Positions 16,983 through 24,691 of a DNA stretch of 32,664 bases are shown in pieces. The DNA lies in NCBI GenBank assembly GCA_937870685.1, contig CALMZX010000126.1, forward strand, positions 1 to 32,664, read 5' to 3'. Within the stretch, counting starts at the first letter, position 1. Every line of letters starts with the position of its first letter. This stretch comes from an uncultured Alphaproteobacteria bacterium (lineage in GTDB: Bacteria > Pseudomonadota > Alphaproteobacteria > Rhizobiales > Aestuariivirgaceae). Under the pieces are notes generated by a model. It did no database searches. It saw only the letters and a list, made by a program, of their open reading frames with translations, and was not told where the DNA came from. The translations under genes were made by a program, and so were the position numbers.

Positions 16983-17090
16983 GACCCCCTCAGTCCTTCG
17001 GACAGCTCCCCCAGCGAAGCTGGGAGGAGCGCAATGCTCTACCCTCCTCCCAGCTTCGCTGGGGGAGGTGGCCGGAGGCCGGAGGGGGTC
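16983..17090. repeat. composite inverted repeat copy 2 (BIME-like)
   Basis: Same layout and orientation as the copy at 16407-16552. The left half (16983-17033) is identical to the left half there. The right half (about 17040-17090) differs from its counterpart by one loop base (TTC instead of TTT). The centre is only about 6 bases. Identity continues for about 7 bases past the right end (CGCTCCG). The pair brackets the DUF559 gene, and this copy ends 18 bases from the matB stop codon. Confidence 0.92.
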
Positions 17091-17108
17091 CGCTCCGCAG
17101 CCTGACTT

Positions 17109-18635
17109 TCACTTCCCCTTCCACCTCTCCCGCAGCACCGCCTTCTGCACCTTGCCCATGGCGTTGCGGGGCAGTTCTTGCAGCACGATGATCCGCTTGG
17201 GGCATTTGAAGGCGGCGAGGTGTTGGCGCAGGGTTGCGATCATCGCCGTTTCGTCCAGCACCGCGCCCGGCTTTGCCACCACGGCGGCCGTCACGGCTTC
17301 GCCGAAATCCGGATGCGGCACGCCGAAGACGGCTGATTCCAGCACGCCGGGCATGGCGTCGATCAGCAGTTCCACTTCCTTGGGGTAGACGTTGAAGCCG
17401 CCGGTGATGACGAGGTCCTTGGCGCGGCCGGAAATTGTCACATAGCCATCAGCCGAAATCCGCCCCATGTCGCCAGTGATGAACCAGCCATCGCCGGTGA
17501 AATCCTCCGCTGTCTTCTGAGGATTGCGCCAGTAGCCCTTGAAGACGTTGGGGCCTTTCACCTCGATCATGCCATCGGTCTCGGCAGGCAAGGCCGCATG
17601 GCTGGCGGGATCAGCCACGCGCACGGAGATGTGCGGCAGGGGAAAGCCCACCGTTCCGGCCCGGCGCTCGCCCGCATAGGGGTTGGAGGTGTTCATGCTG
17701 GTTTCGGTCATGCCGTAGCGTTCAAGAATGGCATGGCCGGTGCAGGCGGAAAATGCGCGGTGGGTTTCGGCCAGCAGCGGGGCGGAACCGGAAATGAACA
17801 GGCGCATATGGGCGGTGGCGGCGCGCGTGAGGCCCTCATGCTGCAGGAGGCGCGTGTAGAATGTCGGAACACCCATCAGGCAGGTGGCGCCGGGCATCAG
17901 GCGCATCACGTCATCGGCATCAAACTTGCGGCGGAAGAGTATGCGCCCGCCCGAGAGAAGCAGCGTGTTGGTGGCAGTGAAAAGCCCGTGGGTGTGATAG
18001 ACAGGCAGTGCATGAATCAGCACATCCTGCGGCGTGAAGGCCCAGGCCTCCACAAGCGCCAGCGCATTTGAAGCAAGATTGCCGTGGCTCAGCATCGCGC
18101 CCTTGGAACGGCCCGTGGTGCCGGACGTGTAGAGGATGGCGGCGAGATCTTCCCATGTTGAGGGGTGATCGGCGACCTCGCGTGTGGCACCCTCTACCAG
18201 CGTGCCACCGCCCACATCATCGAGCGTCAGAACGGTGGCCTTCACCCCGGCAGCGACGGACGCAAGCGACTCTTTCCGTTGCGGCGTCACCACCAGAACG
18301 GAGGGTTCCGCATCCCCGACGAAATACGTGACTTCGGCGGCAGTGTAGGCGGTGTTGAGCGGCAAGAAGATGTATCCGCCACGCACGCAGGCCCAGAACA
18401 GCGCGATGGCCTCCGGGCTTTTCTCCACCTGCACGGCAATGCGGTCGCCAGGTTTCGCCCCTGCGGACTGCAACGCAAAAGCCAGACGTCCTGCCAGCGC
18501 CCAGAACTGCGCGAAGGAAAAGCTGCGGCCATCATCGCAGGCGAGGAAGGGGCGCTCCATCTCCCCGCCCCGCGATGTGGCGAGTTCGGCGAGATTGCGG
18601 GCGGCGAGTGTGGCGTTCCAGCGGGTCATGGCCAT
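17109..18635 (-). CDS. matB: malonyl-CoA synthetase (MatB)
   Basis: ATP-dependent ligase of the acyl-adenylate-forming family, making malonyl-CoA from malonate and CoA. 508 residues from the ATG at 18635 (18629 is a possible second start). The P-loop YTSGTTGRSKG is at 169-179. YHTHG at 213-217, ERYGMTET at 305-312 and NTSNPYAGERRAG at 315-327 are as in rhizobial MatB; the arginines after NTSNPY are linked to malonate recognition. The hinge region FITGDMGR and the C-terminal catalytic lysine in PRNAMGKVQ are present. No matA or matC gene is adjacent. It lies 140 bases after the peroxiredoxin gene with a composite repeat in the gap. Confidence 0.9.
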   Translation of the reverse strand: MAMTRWNATLAARNLAELATSRGGEMERPFLACDDGRSFSFAQFWALAGRLAFALQSAGAKPGDRIAVQVEKSPEAIALFWACVRGGYIFLPLNTAYTAAEVTYFVGDAEPSVLVVTPQRKESLASVAAGVKATVLTLDDVGGGTLVEGATREVADHPSTWEDLAAILYTSGTTGRSKGAMLSHGNLASNALALVEAWAFTPQDVLIHALPVYHTHGLFTATNTLLLSGGRILFRRKFDADDVMRLMPGATCLMGVPTFYTRLLQHEGLTRAATAHMRLFISGSAPLLAETHRAFSACTGHAILERYGMTETSMNTSNPYAGERRAGTVGFPLPHISVRVADPASHAALPAETDGMIEVKGPNVFKGYWRNPQKTAEDFTGDGWFITGDMGRISADGYVTISGRAKDLVITGGFNVYPKEVELLIDAMPGVLESAVFGVPHPDFGEAVTAAVVAKPGAVLDETAMIATLRQHLAAFKCPKRIIVLQELPRNAMGKVQKAVLRERWKGK

Positions 18636-18654
18636 GGCATCAAAATTCGGAGTG

Positions 18655-18770
18655 GACCCCCTCCGCCCCCCAGATCAAGTCTGGGGGGCACCTCCCCCGG
18701 CAGAGCCGGGTGAGGGCAGACATGCGCTCCCCCAACTTGTTGGGGGAGCTGTCCGAAGGACTGAGGGGGA
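18655..18770. repeat. composite inverted repeat copy 3 (inverted order, three hairpins)
   Basis: Left half begins GACCCCCTCCG and carries an extended stem CCCCCCAGA-TCAAG-TCTGGGGGG (18666-18689), then CTCCCCCGGC-AGA-GCCGGGTGAG. The right half (about 18726-18770) is CTCCCCCAAC/GTTGGGGGAG followed by GTCC-GAA-GGAC and GAGGGGGAGC. The GTCC-type half is on the right here, so the element is inverted relative to the other three. It lies between the peroxiredoxin stop (18775) and the matB ATG (18635), 20 bases from the latter. Confidence 0.88.
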
Positions 18771-18774
18771 GCGG

Positions 18775-19257
18775 TTACAACTGTTCCAGAATCGTCTCGG
18801 CACCCGAGACATTTACGCCGGATTTTTCCTCGACGTTGAGTGTCTTCACGACGCCATTGTCCACGATCATGGAATAGCGCGAGGAGCGCAGTCCCATGCC
18901 GGCAACCGCGAGATCCTTCTCAAGGCCAACCGCCTTGGCGAAGGCGGCGTTGCCATCGGCGAGCATGAGGATCTTGCCATCGGCGCCAGAGGCCTTGGCC
19001 CAGGCGTTCATCACGTGCACGTCGTTGACGGAGGTGCAGGCAATGGTGTCCACACCCTTGGCCTTGATGGCATCAAAGGCGGCCACAAAGCCCGGCAGGT
19101 GGTTCATCGAGCAGGTGGGCGTGAAGGCACCCGGCACGGCAAAGAGCACGACCTTGCGGCCATTGAAGACCACGTCCGTCGCCAGTTTCTGCTGGCCGTC
19201 GGTGGTCATGGTGTTGAACTCGGCCTGGGGCAGCTTGTCTCCGGGCTTGATGGTCAT
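18775..19257 (-). CDS. Prx5-type peroxiredoxin
   Basis: Thiol peroxidase that reduces hydrogen peroxide and organic peroxides, probably with glutathione/glutaredoxin or thioredoxin. 160 residues. The peroxidatic cysteine is C49 in VPGAFTPTCSMNHLPGF, the hallmark of the Prx5/PMP20 group. A second cysteine, C74 in DTIACTSVNDVHVM, is in the position seen in many bacterial Prx5 proteins. GLRSSRYSMIVDNGVV supplies the conserved active-site arginine. No signal peptide, so cytoplasmic. It starts 33 bases after the DsbD-like gene, suggesting co-transcription of two thiol-redox functions. Confidence 0.94.
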   Translation of the reverse strand: MTIKPGDKLPQAEFNTMTTDGQQKLATDVVFNGRKVVLFAVPGAFTPTCSMNHLPGFVAAFDAIKAKGVDTIACTSVNDVHVMNAWAKASGADGKILMLADGNAAFAKAVGLEKDLAVAGMGLRSSRYSMIVDNGVVKTLNVEEKSGVNVSGAETILEQL

Positions 19258-19290
19258 GGGTCGCTCTCTCCTGTTGGGCTGCGGGAGGAC

Positions 19291-20064
19291 TTAACGGACC
19301 GTCAGCGTCTGCTCAAGGCCCCCGCCGTTGACGTCCAGCGTGATACGCAAGGGCTTGCCGCGCAGTTCATCCGGTGACTTTGCGCCGTGAACGATGCAGC
19401 GGGCAAGCCTGCCCTCGTCCGACCACAGCGGGGCGGTGAAGAAGTGCGAGGGATTGCCCTCGATGAAGACATCCCGCGCGGCAGATGTCAGCGCCACGTC
19501 GACAAAGACCTTGCCGCCATCTTCTCCGGCCGTGACGGCAGCGACAGCCTCGCCGGGCGTGGGCACACGCGCCTGCCATTGCATCAGCAGGCCCGCATCA
19601 CGCGTGGCCATGGCGAGCGGCTCCAGCGCCAGCGTCTCCTGAACGGCCACCGGAATGCAGACGGTTTCACAGACACCGATGAAGGCCGAAAGCGAAGCCG
19701 CCACTGGTTTCGTGGGGTCAACAGGGGCCAACACCCAGGGAAACACCACTTCGTCCTTGTAGCCGATGCTCTCGCCATCACCGCCCGTCATGCGCGCGGG
19801 CAACGGACAAGCGAAGGTGAAATCCGCGATGTTGGCACCTTGCACCGCGATCTCAGGGGGAATGCCGCCAGCCCCAGGCACGCGCCAATAGGTCTTCCAG
19901 CCCGGCGCCATGCGCACGTGCAGCCCGCCCAGATGGCGCACGCCATCAAACCCGGCAGACATGAAGCGCACATCATGGGGCTTTGCATCCGCTCCGGCGC
20001 GGCTGGCGGCGAGAAGAGGCAGGAGGCCCAGCAGCAGGCGCCGGGAAAGCTGAGACGTGTTCAT
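19291..20064 (-). CDS. periplasmic DsbD-alpha-like protein
   Basis: 257-residue exported protein resembling the N-terminal alpha domain of the thiol-disulfide transporter DsbD, standing alone without the membrane and gamma domains. The signal sequence has SRRLLLG (residues 7-13), which is Tat-like though not a full consensus, followed by LLPLLAASRAGA. The sequence HLGGLHVRMAPGWKTYWRVPGAGGIPPE is typical of the family. The redox pair is probably C132 and C136 in GVCETVCIPV. It could receive electrons from an unlinked CcdA/DsbD membrane protein; that partner is not here. It lies upstream of the peroxiredoxin gene and diverges from yqgE. Confidence 0.85.
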   Translation of the reverse strand: MNTSQLSRRLLLGLLPLLAASRAGADAKPHDVRFMSAGFDGVRHLGGLHVRMAPGWKTYWRVPGAGGIPPEIAVQGANIADFTFACPLPARMTGGDGESIGYKDEVVFPWVLAPVDPTKPVAASLSAFIGVCETVCIPVAVQETLALEPLAMATRDAGLLMQWQARVPTPGEAVAAVTAGEDGGKVFVDVALTSAARDVFIEGNPSHFFTAPLWSDEGRLARCIVHGAKSPDELRGKPLRITLDVNGGGLEQTLTVR

Positions 20065-20159
20065 GGTCGGAAGATAGCGGTGCGGCGCGCCACGTGCCAG
20101 TCACCTCCGCGTCAACCCTTTCCTTTGCGGAATGGCGCCTGGCACACTATCTTTGCCCC

Positions 20160-20741
20160 ATGACCAGCTTCACCAGCCTTGCCGGAAAACTGCTGATCGC
20201 CATGCCCAGCATCAGCGATCCCAATTTCGAGAAGTCCGTGGTGTTTCTCTGCGCCCATTCGGAACAGGGGGCCATGGGCTTCGTGGTCAACAAGCCGGCC
20301 CCGCTCACGGTTTTTTCCGACCTGATCGAGAAGACGGAGCTGGCAGGCAAGCTGGACGAGGTGCCGCAGGAGGTCATGGAAATCCCCATTCGCCTCGGCG
20401 GTCCTGTGGAAACCTTTCGCGGCTTCGTGCTGCACAGCCCGGACTATCCCCCCGATGACACAAGCCTGATGATCGGCAGCAGCCACGTGGTCTCCGCCAC
20501 GCTGACGGTGCTCACCGACATCGCCATGGGCAAGGGTCCGGCACAGCGGATGATTGCGCTCGGTTATGCAGGCTGGTCACCGGGGCAACTGGAAAACGAG
20601 ATCCTGCACAATGGCTGGCTGCACTGTGACGCCGATGCCAGCATCATCTACGCGCCGGACCTGGAAGCCAAGCACGGCATGGCGCTTGCCAAACTCGGTA
20701 TCGATCCGCGCATGCTCTCCAGCGAAGCCGGGCACGGCTGA
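20160..20741 (+). CDS. yqgE: YqgE/AlgH family protein (UPF0301)
   Basis: 193-residue cytoplasmic protein of the YqgE/AlgH family. The family is widespread, structurally known, and of unclear function despite the AlgH name. It begins MTSFTSLAGKLLIAMPSISD. Characteristic stretches are FEKSVVFLCAHSEQGAMGFVVNKP (about 22-45), IRLGGPVETFRGFVLHS, MIALGYAGWSPGQLENEI and NGWLHCDAD. The frame is open from 19983 but the family start is at 20160. The stop is 2 bases from the convergent stop of the phosphodiesterase gene. Confidence 0.93.
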   Translation: MTSFTSLAGKLLIAMPSISDPNFEKSVVFLCAHSEQGAMGFVVNKPAPLTVFSDLIEKTELAGKLDEVPQEVMEIPIRLGGPVETFRGFVLHSPDYPPDDTSLMIGSSHVVSATLTVLTDIAMGKGPAQRMIALGYAGWSPGQLENEILHNGWLHCDADASIIYAPDLEAKHGMALAKLGIDPRMLSSEAGHG

Positions 20742-20743
20742 AC

Positions 20744-23700
20744 CTACTTGCGCTTCCTGCGGCCCCTGGATGGCGCAGGCTTGCCGCGTGGCTTTGTCTT
20801 CACCTTGACACGCAGCTTCACCTTGGGCTTCGGGCGGGGCGGTGCGGCAGACCGGGGATTTTCAGCGGGGACGGCAGCCTTGCGGTCCATGGCAAAGATG
20901 GATGGCAGTTCCTCGGGCTCAGGATCGGGCTCAAAATCCGGCAGCGGATCGGCCTGATAGGGATAGTCCGCCTCGAACATGGCATCGTCAGCTGCGGGCG
21001 GCTCGAACATGTCTTCTTCCGGCCGGCGTGACCGGGGTGCCAGCGGGGCGCGGCCCGGCACGGGTGCCGGCGGTTCAAATGCAACGACCGCATCATCGGT
21101 GCGAAACTCTTCCGGCAAGGGTGCGTGCACGCGCGGCAGCACCGTGAGCAGAGCTTCCACCTCGCGTGGCGGCAGGGGCTCGGCAAAGTGGTAGCCCTGC
21201 CCCAGGTCGCAGCCCAGCGCCAGAAGGCGCGAGGCCTGTGCCTCGTTCTCGATGCCTTCCGCCACGACCAGCATGCCAAGGCCATGGGCCAGTGCCACCA
21301 CCGTGTCGAGGATCACGCCGCCCCTGCCCTCCATCGCTTCCGCCACGAGAAAAGAGCGGTCGATTTTCAGTGTATCAAAAGGCAGGTCACGGAGGCTGGC
21401 GAGGCTGGAGAAGCCGGTGCCGAAATCATCGCAGGCCACGCCGACGCCAAGCGCCTGCAGCCGCTGCAGGAAGTTCCGCGCCCGGTCAGGATAGCGCATG
21501 GCCACTGACTCGGTGATCTCGATTTTCACGGTGTTGGGGCGCACGCCCTCGCGCACGATGAGTGCGCGCAGGTGATCGATGAAGGCAAGGTCGTTCAGTT
21601 CGTCGGCTGACAGGTTGATCGCCATGTAGACCGGGCGTTCGCGTGTCAGCACACGCTGCCAGATGCCCATCTGGCGCAGGGCCTCGCCCATCACGACCGC
21701 GGTGATATCGCTGATCAGGCCGGCCTGTTCCGCGAGACCGAGGAACTTGGAGGGCGGCAACAGGCCTTGCACGGGGTGGTGCCAGCGAACCAGCGCCTCA
21801 AGCCCTGCCACCTCGCGTGATTCCAGATGCACGATGGGTTGGTAGAGCACTTCGATCTCGCCGTCATTGATGGCGCGGCGCAGGTCCTGCTCCAGGTCCA
21901 CGCGGGCGGTGCGCTCGTCTTCCAGCCCTTCCTCAAATTCGCGCACACCGGCCTTGCCCTGTTTCTGCGCCTCATGCAGGGCGGAGGCCGCCTGGGCCTG
22001 CAGTGCCTCCGCGCCGTGTCCTTCGCCTGAAGACCGCGACATGCCAATGACCGCGGAAAGGAACACGCTGCGCTCGCCCAGCGGAACAGGCTCGGCGATG
22101 GCACGGCGGATGTCATCGGCGAGTTGCGCCACATCGCGGCCGTCGATGCTTTCCACATGCATGACGGCAAATTGGCTGCCGGTGAGGCGCGCCGCCGTTT
22201 CGTCGCCCTGCAGGCAGTCGGCAATGCGCTGGCCGGCGATCATCAGCAACTGGTCACCGAGGTCATGGCCGAGGCCGTCATTCAGGGTCTTGAAGCGCTC
22301 CAGCGCCACCAGCAGCACGCGCACGGGCCGGGCCAGCGGCTTTTCGATTTCGCGCGCCAGCCGGTCGGCAAAAATGGCGCGGCTCGGAAGGCCCGTCACC
22401 GGGTCATGCACGGCATCGGTGATCAGGCGGTCTTCCACCACCTTGGTGCGGGTGATGTCGGTCAGTGTGCCGATCACACGGTCGGTCTTGCGGTTGGGTC
22501 CGGCCAGCGCACGCACCCGCAGCGCAAACCACCGGTCCGTGCCAGAGGCCTCGCGCAGGCGCAGTTCGATCTCGTGGAAGCGGCCCGGTTCCAGATGCTG
22601 GTTGGCCAGCAGCGCCTGATAGACGGGTTCATCATCCGGGTGCAGGATGGCGCGGAAGGCGGTACCGGGCGATTTCCGCCAACTGGCCGCATCATAGCCC
22701 AGCGTGGTTGCGAGATCGGGGCCGATGTCGATGCGGTCGTCATTGGGCCGCCAGTCCCAGACGAAATGTTCGGCACCCGCCAGCGCAAGGCTGCGGCGGC
22801 TTGAATCGGTCATCAGCGGCTTGGCCATGAAGCCTTGCGTGAAAGCGAAGCTCACCAGCGTGAAGGCCATCAGGGCGAGGACCAGGGCCAGGCCGGCGAC
22901 CAGCACGACGTGATGATATGTCTCGGCCCTCGCCGCACCGGCAAAAGCAGCTGCCAGCACCGTCCAGCTGACGATGGCAAACCACACCAGAATGCCCTGC
23001 CGCACCACATCGGTGCCGGACTTGCGCACCATGAAGCCGGTCACAAGCCCGGCCAGGGCCATCAGGGAGAAGCCCGCGCGTGACACCTGTGTCGCCTTCT
23101 CCGGATCGAAGGTGGCGTAGACGACATTGGCGAGAGCGATGAGAATGATCGCCAGCACGGACAGTGCCGCAAGGATGCCGCGCTGGCGGATGGCATTGAA
23201 GGCCACCATGCAGAGCGACAGTGTGAAGAGCATCAGGCTTTCCACCAGCGCGCGCAGCATGTCGAAGGGCATGCCGCGGATGGGCAGGCGCGGCAGCAGC
23301 CGCACGAGGTAGCCCGCTTCCAGGCCCATGAAGCCTGCCGACGCCACGGCGAAAAGTGCAGCGGCAACAAGGGCACCGTGACTGCGGATGCCATAGAGCG
23401 CCAGCATGCCAAAGGCGAGCAGCAGCGCCACCGCGATCACCGCGCCATTGACGAAAGTCAGCGATGTCTCGCGCGCACTGAAGGCCTGCTGGGTGAAGAG
23501 CTGCACGTTCTGGCCTGCACTGCCGCCTTCCAGCGCGAAGGTGACGTTGGCCATGGGCTTGATGCGGAAGGTGGCGGCCACGCCGGATTGCGAGATGGCG
23601 CGTTCCAGCGTCTGCTGCCCGCTCGACAGCACCACGCCATCGGGACGCTGTCCGAAGGGCTGCAGGGGAAACAGGCCTGAGGCGGCAAAGCGCTGTTCGT

Positions 23701-24025
23701 CAACCAGCAGCACCAGCTTGCGTTCGGTGGGCGACGAGTTGCGGATGTTGAAGATGGTCCAGCTGTAGTCCGGTCCAGGCCCCCGGGCACGCAATTCCAG
23801 CACGACGCGTGATGCCCCTTCGGTTTCACCGGGCACTTCAATGGCCAGGTTCTGGCGCTGGGCGGCGATGGGTGTGCCCGTGCCGGTCAGGTCAAACGAG
23901 GAGAAGACGGCGGGAATGTCGGTCACCACCTGGGCGCGCGCGCTGCCGGGCGCAAGGCACAGAAGGGTGAGGACAAGGGCGACAAGCCCCGCCATCAGCC
24001 GACACCTCTGCGCCCCGCGAATCAT
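20744..24025 (-). CDS. membrane c-di-GMP phosphodiesterase: 7TM-sensor, PAS, degenerate GGDEF, EAL
   Basis: 1093-residue inner-membrane protein expected to degrade c-di-GMP. Signal peptide about 1-31, then a periplasmic 7TMR-DISM-type sensor (about 35-180). Seven or eight membrane segments lie at about 188-398, and a PAS domain at about 408-525 (WDWRPNDD, HPDDEPVYQ). The GGDEF domain (about 535-690) keeps FKTLNDGLGHDLGDQLL, but its active loop reads TGSQF (615-619), so cyclase activity is unlikely. The EAL domain (about 712-960) is intact: EALVRW 743-748, NLS 804-806, EITES 836-840, DDFGTG 866-871, KIDRSF 887-892, EGIE 923-926, GQGY 942-945. The C-terminal ~130 residues are a Pro/acidic linker ending in a very basic tail (KPKVKLRVKVKTK to GRRKRK), an unusual addition. 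No ligand is known. Confidence 0.93.
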   Translation of the reverse strand: MIRGAQRCRLMAGLVALVLTLLCLAPGSARAQVVTDIPAVFSSFDLTGTGTPIAAQRQNLAIEVPGETEGASRVVLELRARGPGPDYSWTIFNIRNSSPTERKLVLLVDEQRFAASGLFPLQPFGQRPDGVVLSSGQQTLERAISQSGVAATFRIKPMANVTFALEGGSAGQNVQLFTQQAFSARETSLTFVNGAVIAVALLLAFGMLALYGIRSHGALVAAALFAVASAGFMGLEAGYLVRLLPRLPIRGMPFDMLRALVESLMLFTLSLCMVAFNAIRQRGILAALSVLAIILIALANVVYATFDPEKATQVSRAGFSLMALAGLVTGFMVRKSGTDVVRQGILVWFAIVSWTVLAAAFAGAARAETYHHVVLVAGLALVLALMAFTLVSFAFTQGFMAKPLMTDSSRRSLALAGAEHFVWDWRPNDDRIDIGPDLATTLGYDAASWRKSPGTAFRAILHPDDEPVYQALLANQHLEPGRFHEIELRLREASGTDRWFALRVRALAGPNRKTDRVIGTLTDITRTKVVEDRLITDAVHDPVTGLPSRAIFADRLAREIEKPLARPVRVLLVALERFKTLNDGLGHDLGDQLLMIAGQRIADCLQGDETAARLTGSQFAVMHVESIDGRDVAQLADDIRRAIAEPVPLGERSVFLSAVIGMSRSSGEGHGAEALQAQAASALHEAQKQGKAGVREFEEGLEDERTARVDLEQDLRRAINDGEIEVLYQPIVHLESREVAGLEALVRWHHPVQGLLPPSKFLGLAEQAGLISDITAVVMGEALRQMGIWQRVLTRERPVYMAINLSADELNDLAFIDHLRALIVREGVRPNTVKIEITESVAMRYPDRARNFLQRLQALGVGVACDDFGTGFSSLASLRDLPFDTLKIDRSFLVAEAMEGRGGVILDTVVALAHGLGMLVVAEGIENEAQASRLLALGCDLGQGYHFAEPLPPREVEALLTVLPRVHAPLPEEFRTDDAVVAFEPPAPVPGRAPLAPRSRRPEEDMFEPPAADDAMFEADYPYQADPLPDFEPDPEPEELPSIFAMDRKAAVPAENPRSAAPPRPKPKVKLRVKVKTKPRGKPAPSRGRRKRK

Positions 24026-24069
24026 TCCGGCATCGTAGCCCGGAGAGGCGTTCCGTGCGCAGGTGAATT

Positions 24070-24090
24070 CAGCGGGAAAACCGCTGTTTT
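24070..24090 (+). other. small hairpin between the GNAT and phosphodiesterase genes
   Basis: CAGCGG (24070-24075), loop GAAAA, CCGCTG (24081-24086), then TTTT. It resembles a terminator in plus orientation, but no plus-strand gene precedes it. On the minus strand, where transcription runs, there is no T-run, so its role is unclear. Confidence 0.3.
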
Positions 24091-24109
24091 GCCAGCTTGC
24101 GCGCCCGTG

Positions 24110-24679
24110 TCACGGACTGACCTTGGCGTAGAGCAAATGGTCTTCCCAGCGTCCGGCAATTTGCAGGTAGGCGCGGGCAAAACCCTCCCGTTCGAAGCCC
24201 GCCTTTTCGAGGAGGCCGATGGATGCGGCATTGCGCGGTAGGCAGGCGGCTTCCACCCGGTGCAGGGCAAGGGCGGAGAAGGCGTGCGGCAGCAGCAGTG
24301 CCAGCGCCTTGGCCATGTGGCCCTTGCGGGCATGGGGTTCGCCGGTCCAGTAACCCAGTGTTGCCGTCTGCGCCACGCCGCGGCGGACATTGGAAAGTGT
24401 CGCAGCACCCACAAGCGTGTCGCCTGCAAAGATGAAGTAGGGATAGCACAGGTCTTCGCCACGCAGTTCGCGGTAGCGGCGGATGCGGTGACGGAAGGCT
24501 GAAGGGGCGAGTTCGTCTTCCGGCCATGTGGGCTCCCACGGTTCGAGGAAGCGTCGGCTCTGGGCCCGCAGTGTTGACCACTGGGCAAAATCGTCCACCA
24601 CGGGAAAGCGCAGGCTGATGCCCTGGCCCGAAATGACGGCGCCATCAGAAAGGCGGCGGAAATGTCCGAAGAAGCCCAT
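24110..24679 (-). CDS. GNAT-family N-acetyltransferase, RimJ-like
   Basis: 189-residue cytoplasmic acetyl-CoA-dependent acetyltransferase. The fold is recognisable: GISLRFPVVDDFAQW near the start, WEPTWPEDEL, then the acetyl-CoA binding segment in YWTGEPHARKGHMAKALALLL (about 110-130). HRVEAACLPRNAASIGLLEKAGFEREGFARAYLQIAGRWEDHLLYA at the C-terminus is characteristic of RimJ/RimL-type enzymes. Those acetylate protein N-termini, but many relatives have other substrates. It starts 12 bases after the M16 peptidase and ends the run of genes on this strand. Confidence 0.9.
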   Translation of the reverse strand: MGFFGHFRRLSDGAVISGQGISLRFPVVDDFAQWSTLRAQSRRFLEPWEPTWPEDELAPSAFRHRIRRYRELRGEDLCYPYFIFAGDTLVGAATLSNVRRGVAQTATLGYWTGEPHARKGHMAKALALLLPHAFSALALHRVEAACLPRNAASIGLLEKAGFEREGFARAYLQIAGRWEDHLLYAKVSP

Positions 24680-24691
24680 CGGCCTCTCCCG

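Noticed and set aside
16407-17090. CRISPR array or insertion sequence
   Set aside because: There are two composite palindromes rather than short regularly spaced direct repeats, no cas or transposase gene, and no clear target-site duplication.
20141-20159. possible sigma-54 promoter (TGGCAC ... TTTGC) upstream of yqgE
   Set aside because: The spacing between the two boxes is 7 rather than 5 bases, which breaks the strict -24/-12 geometry.
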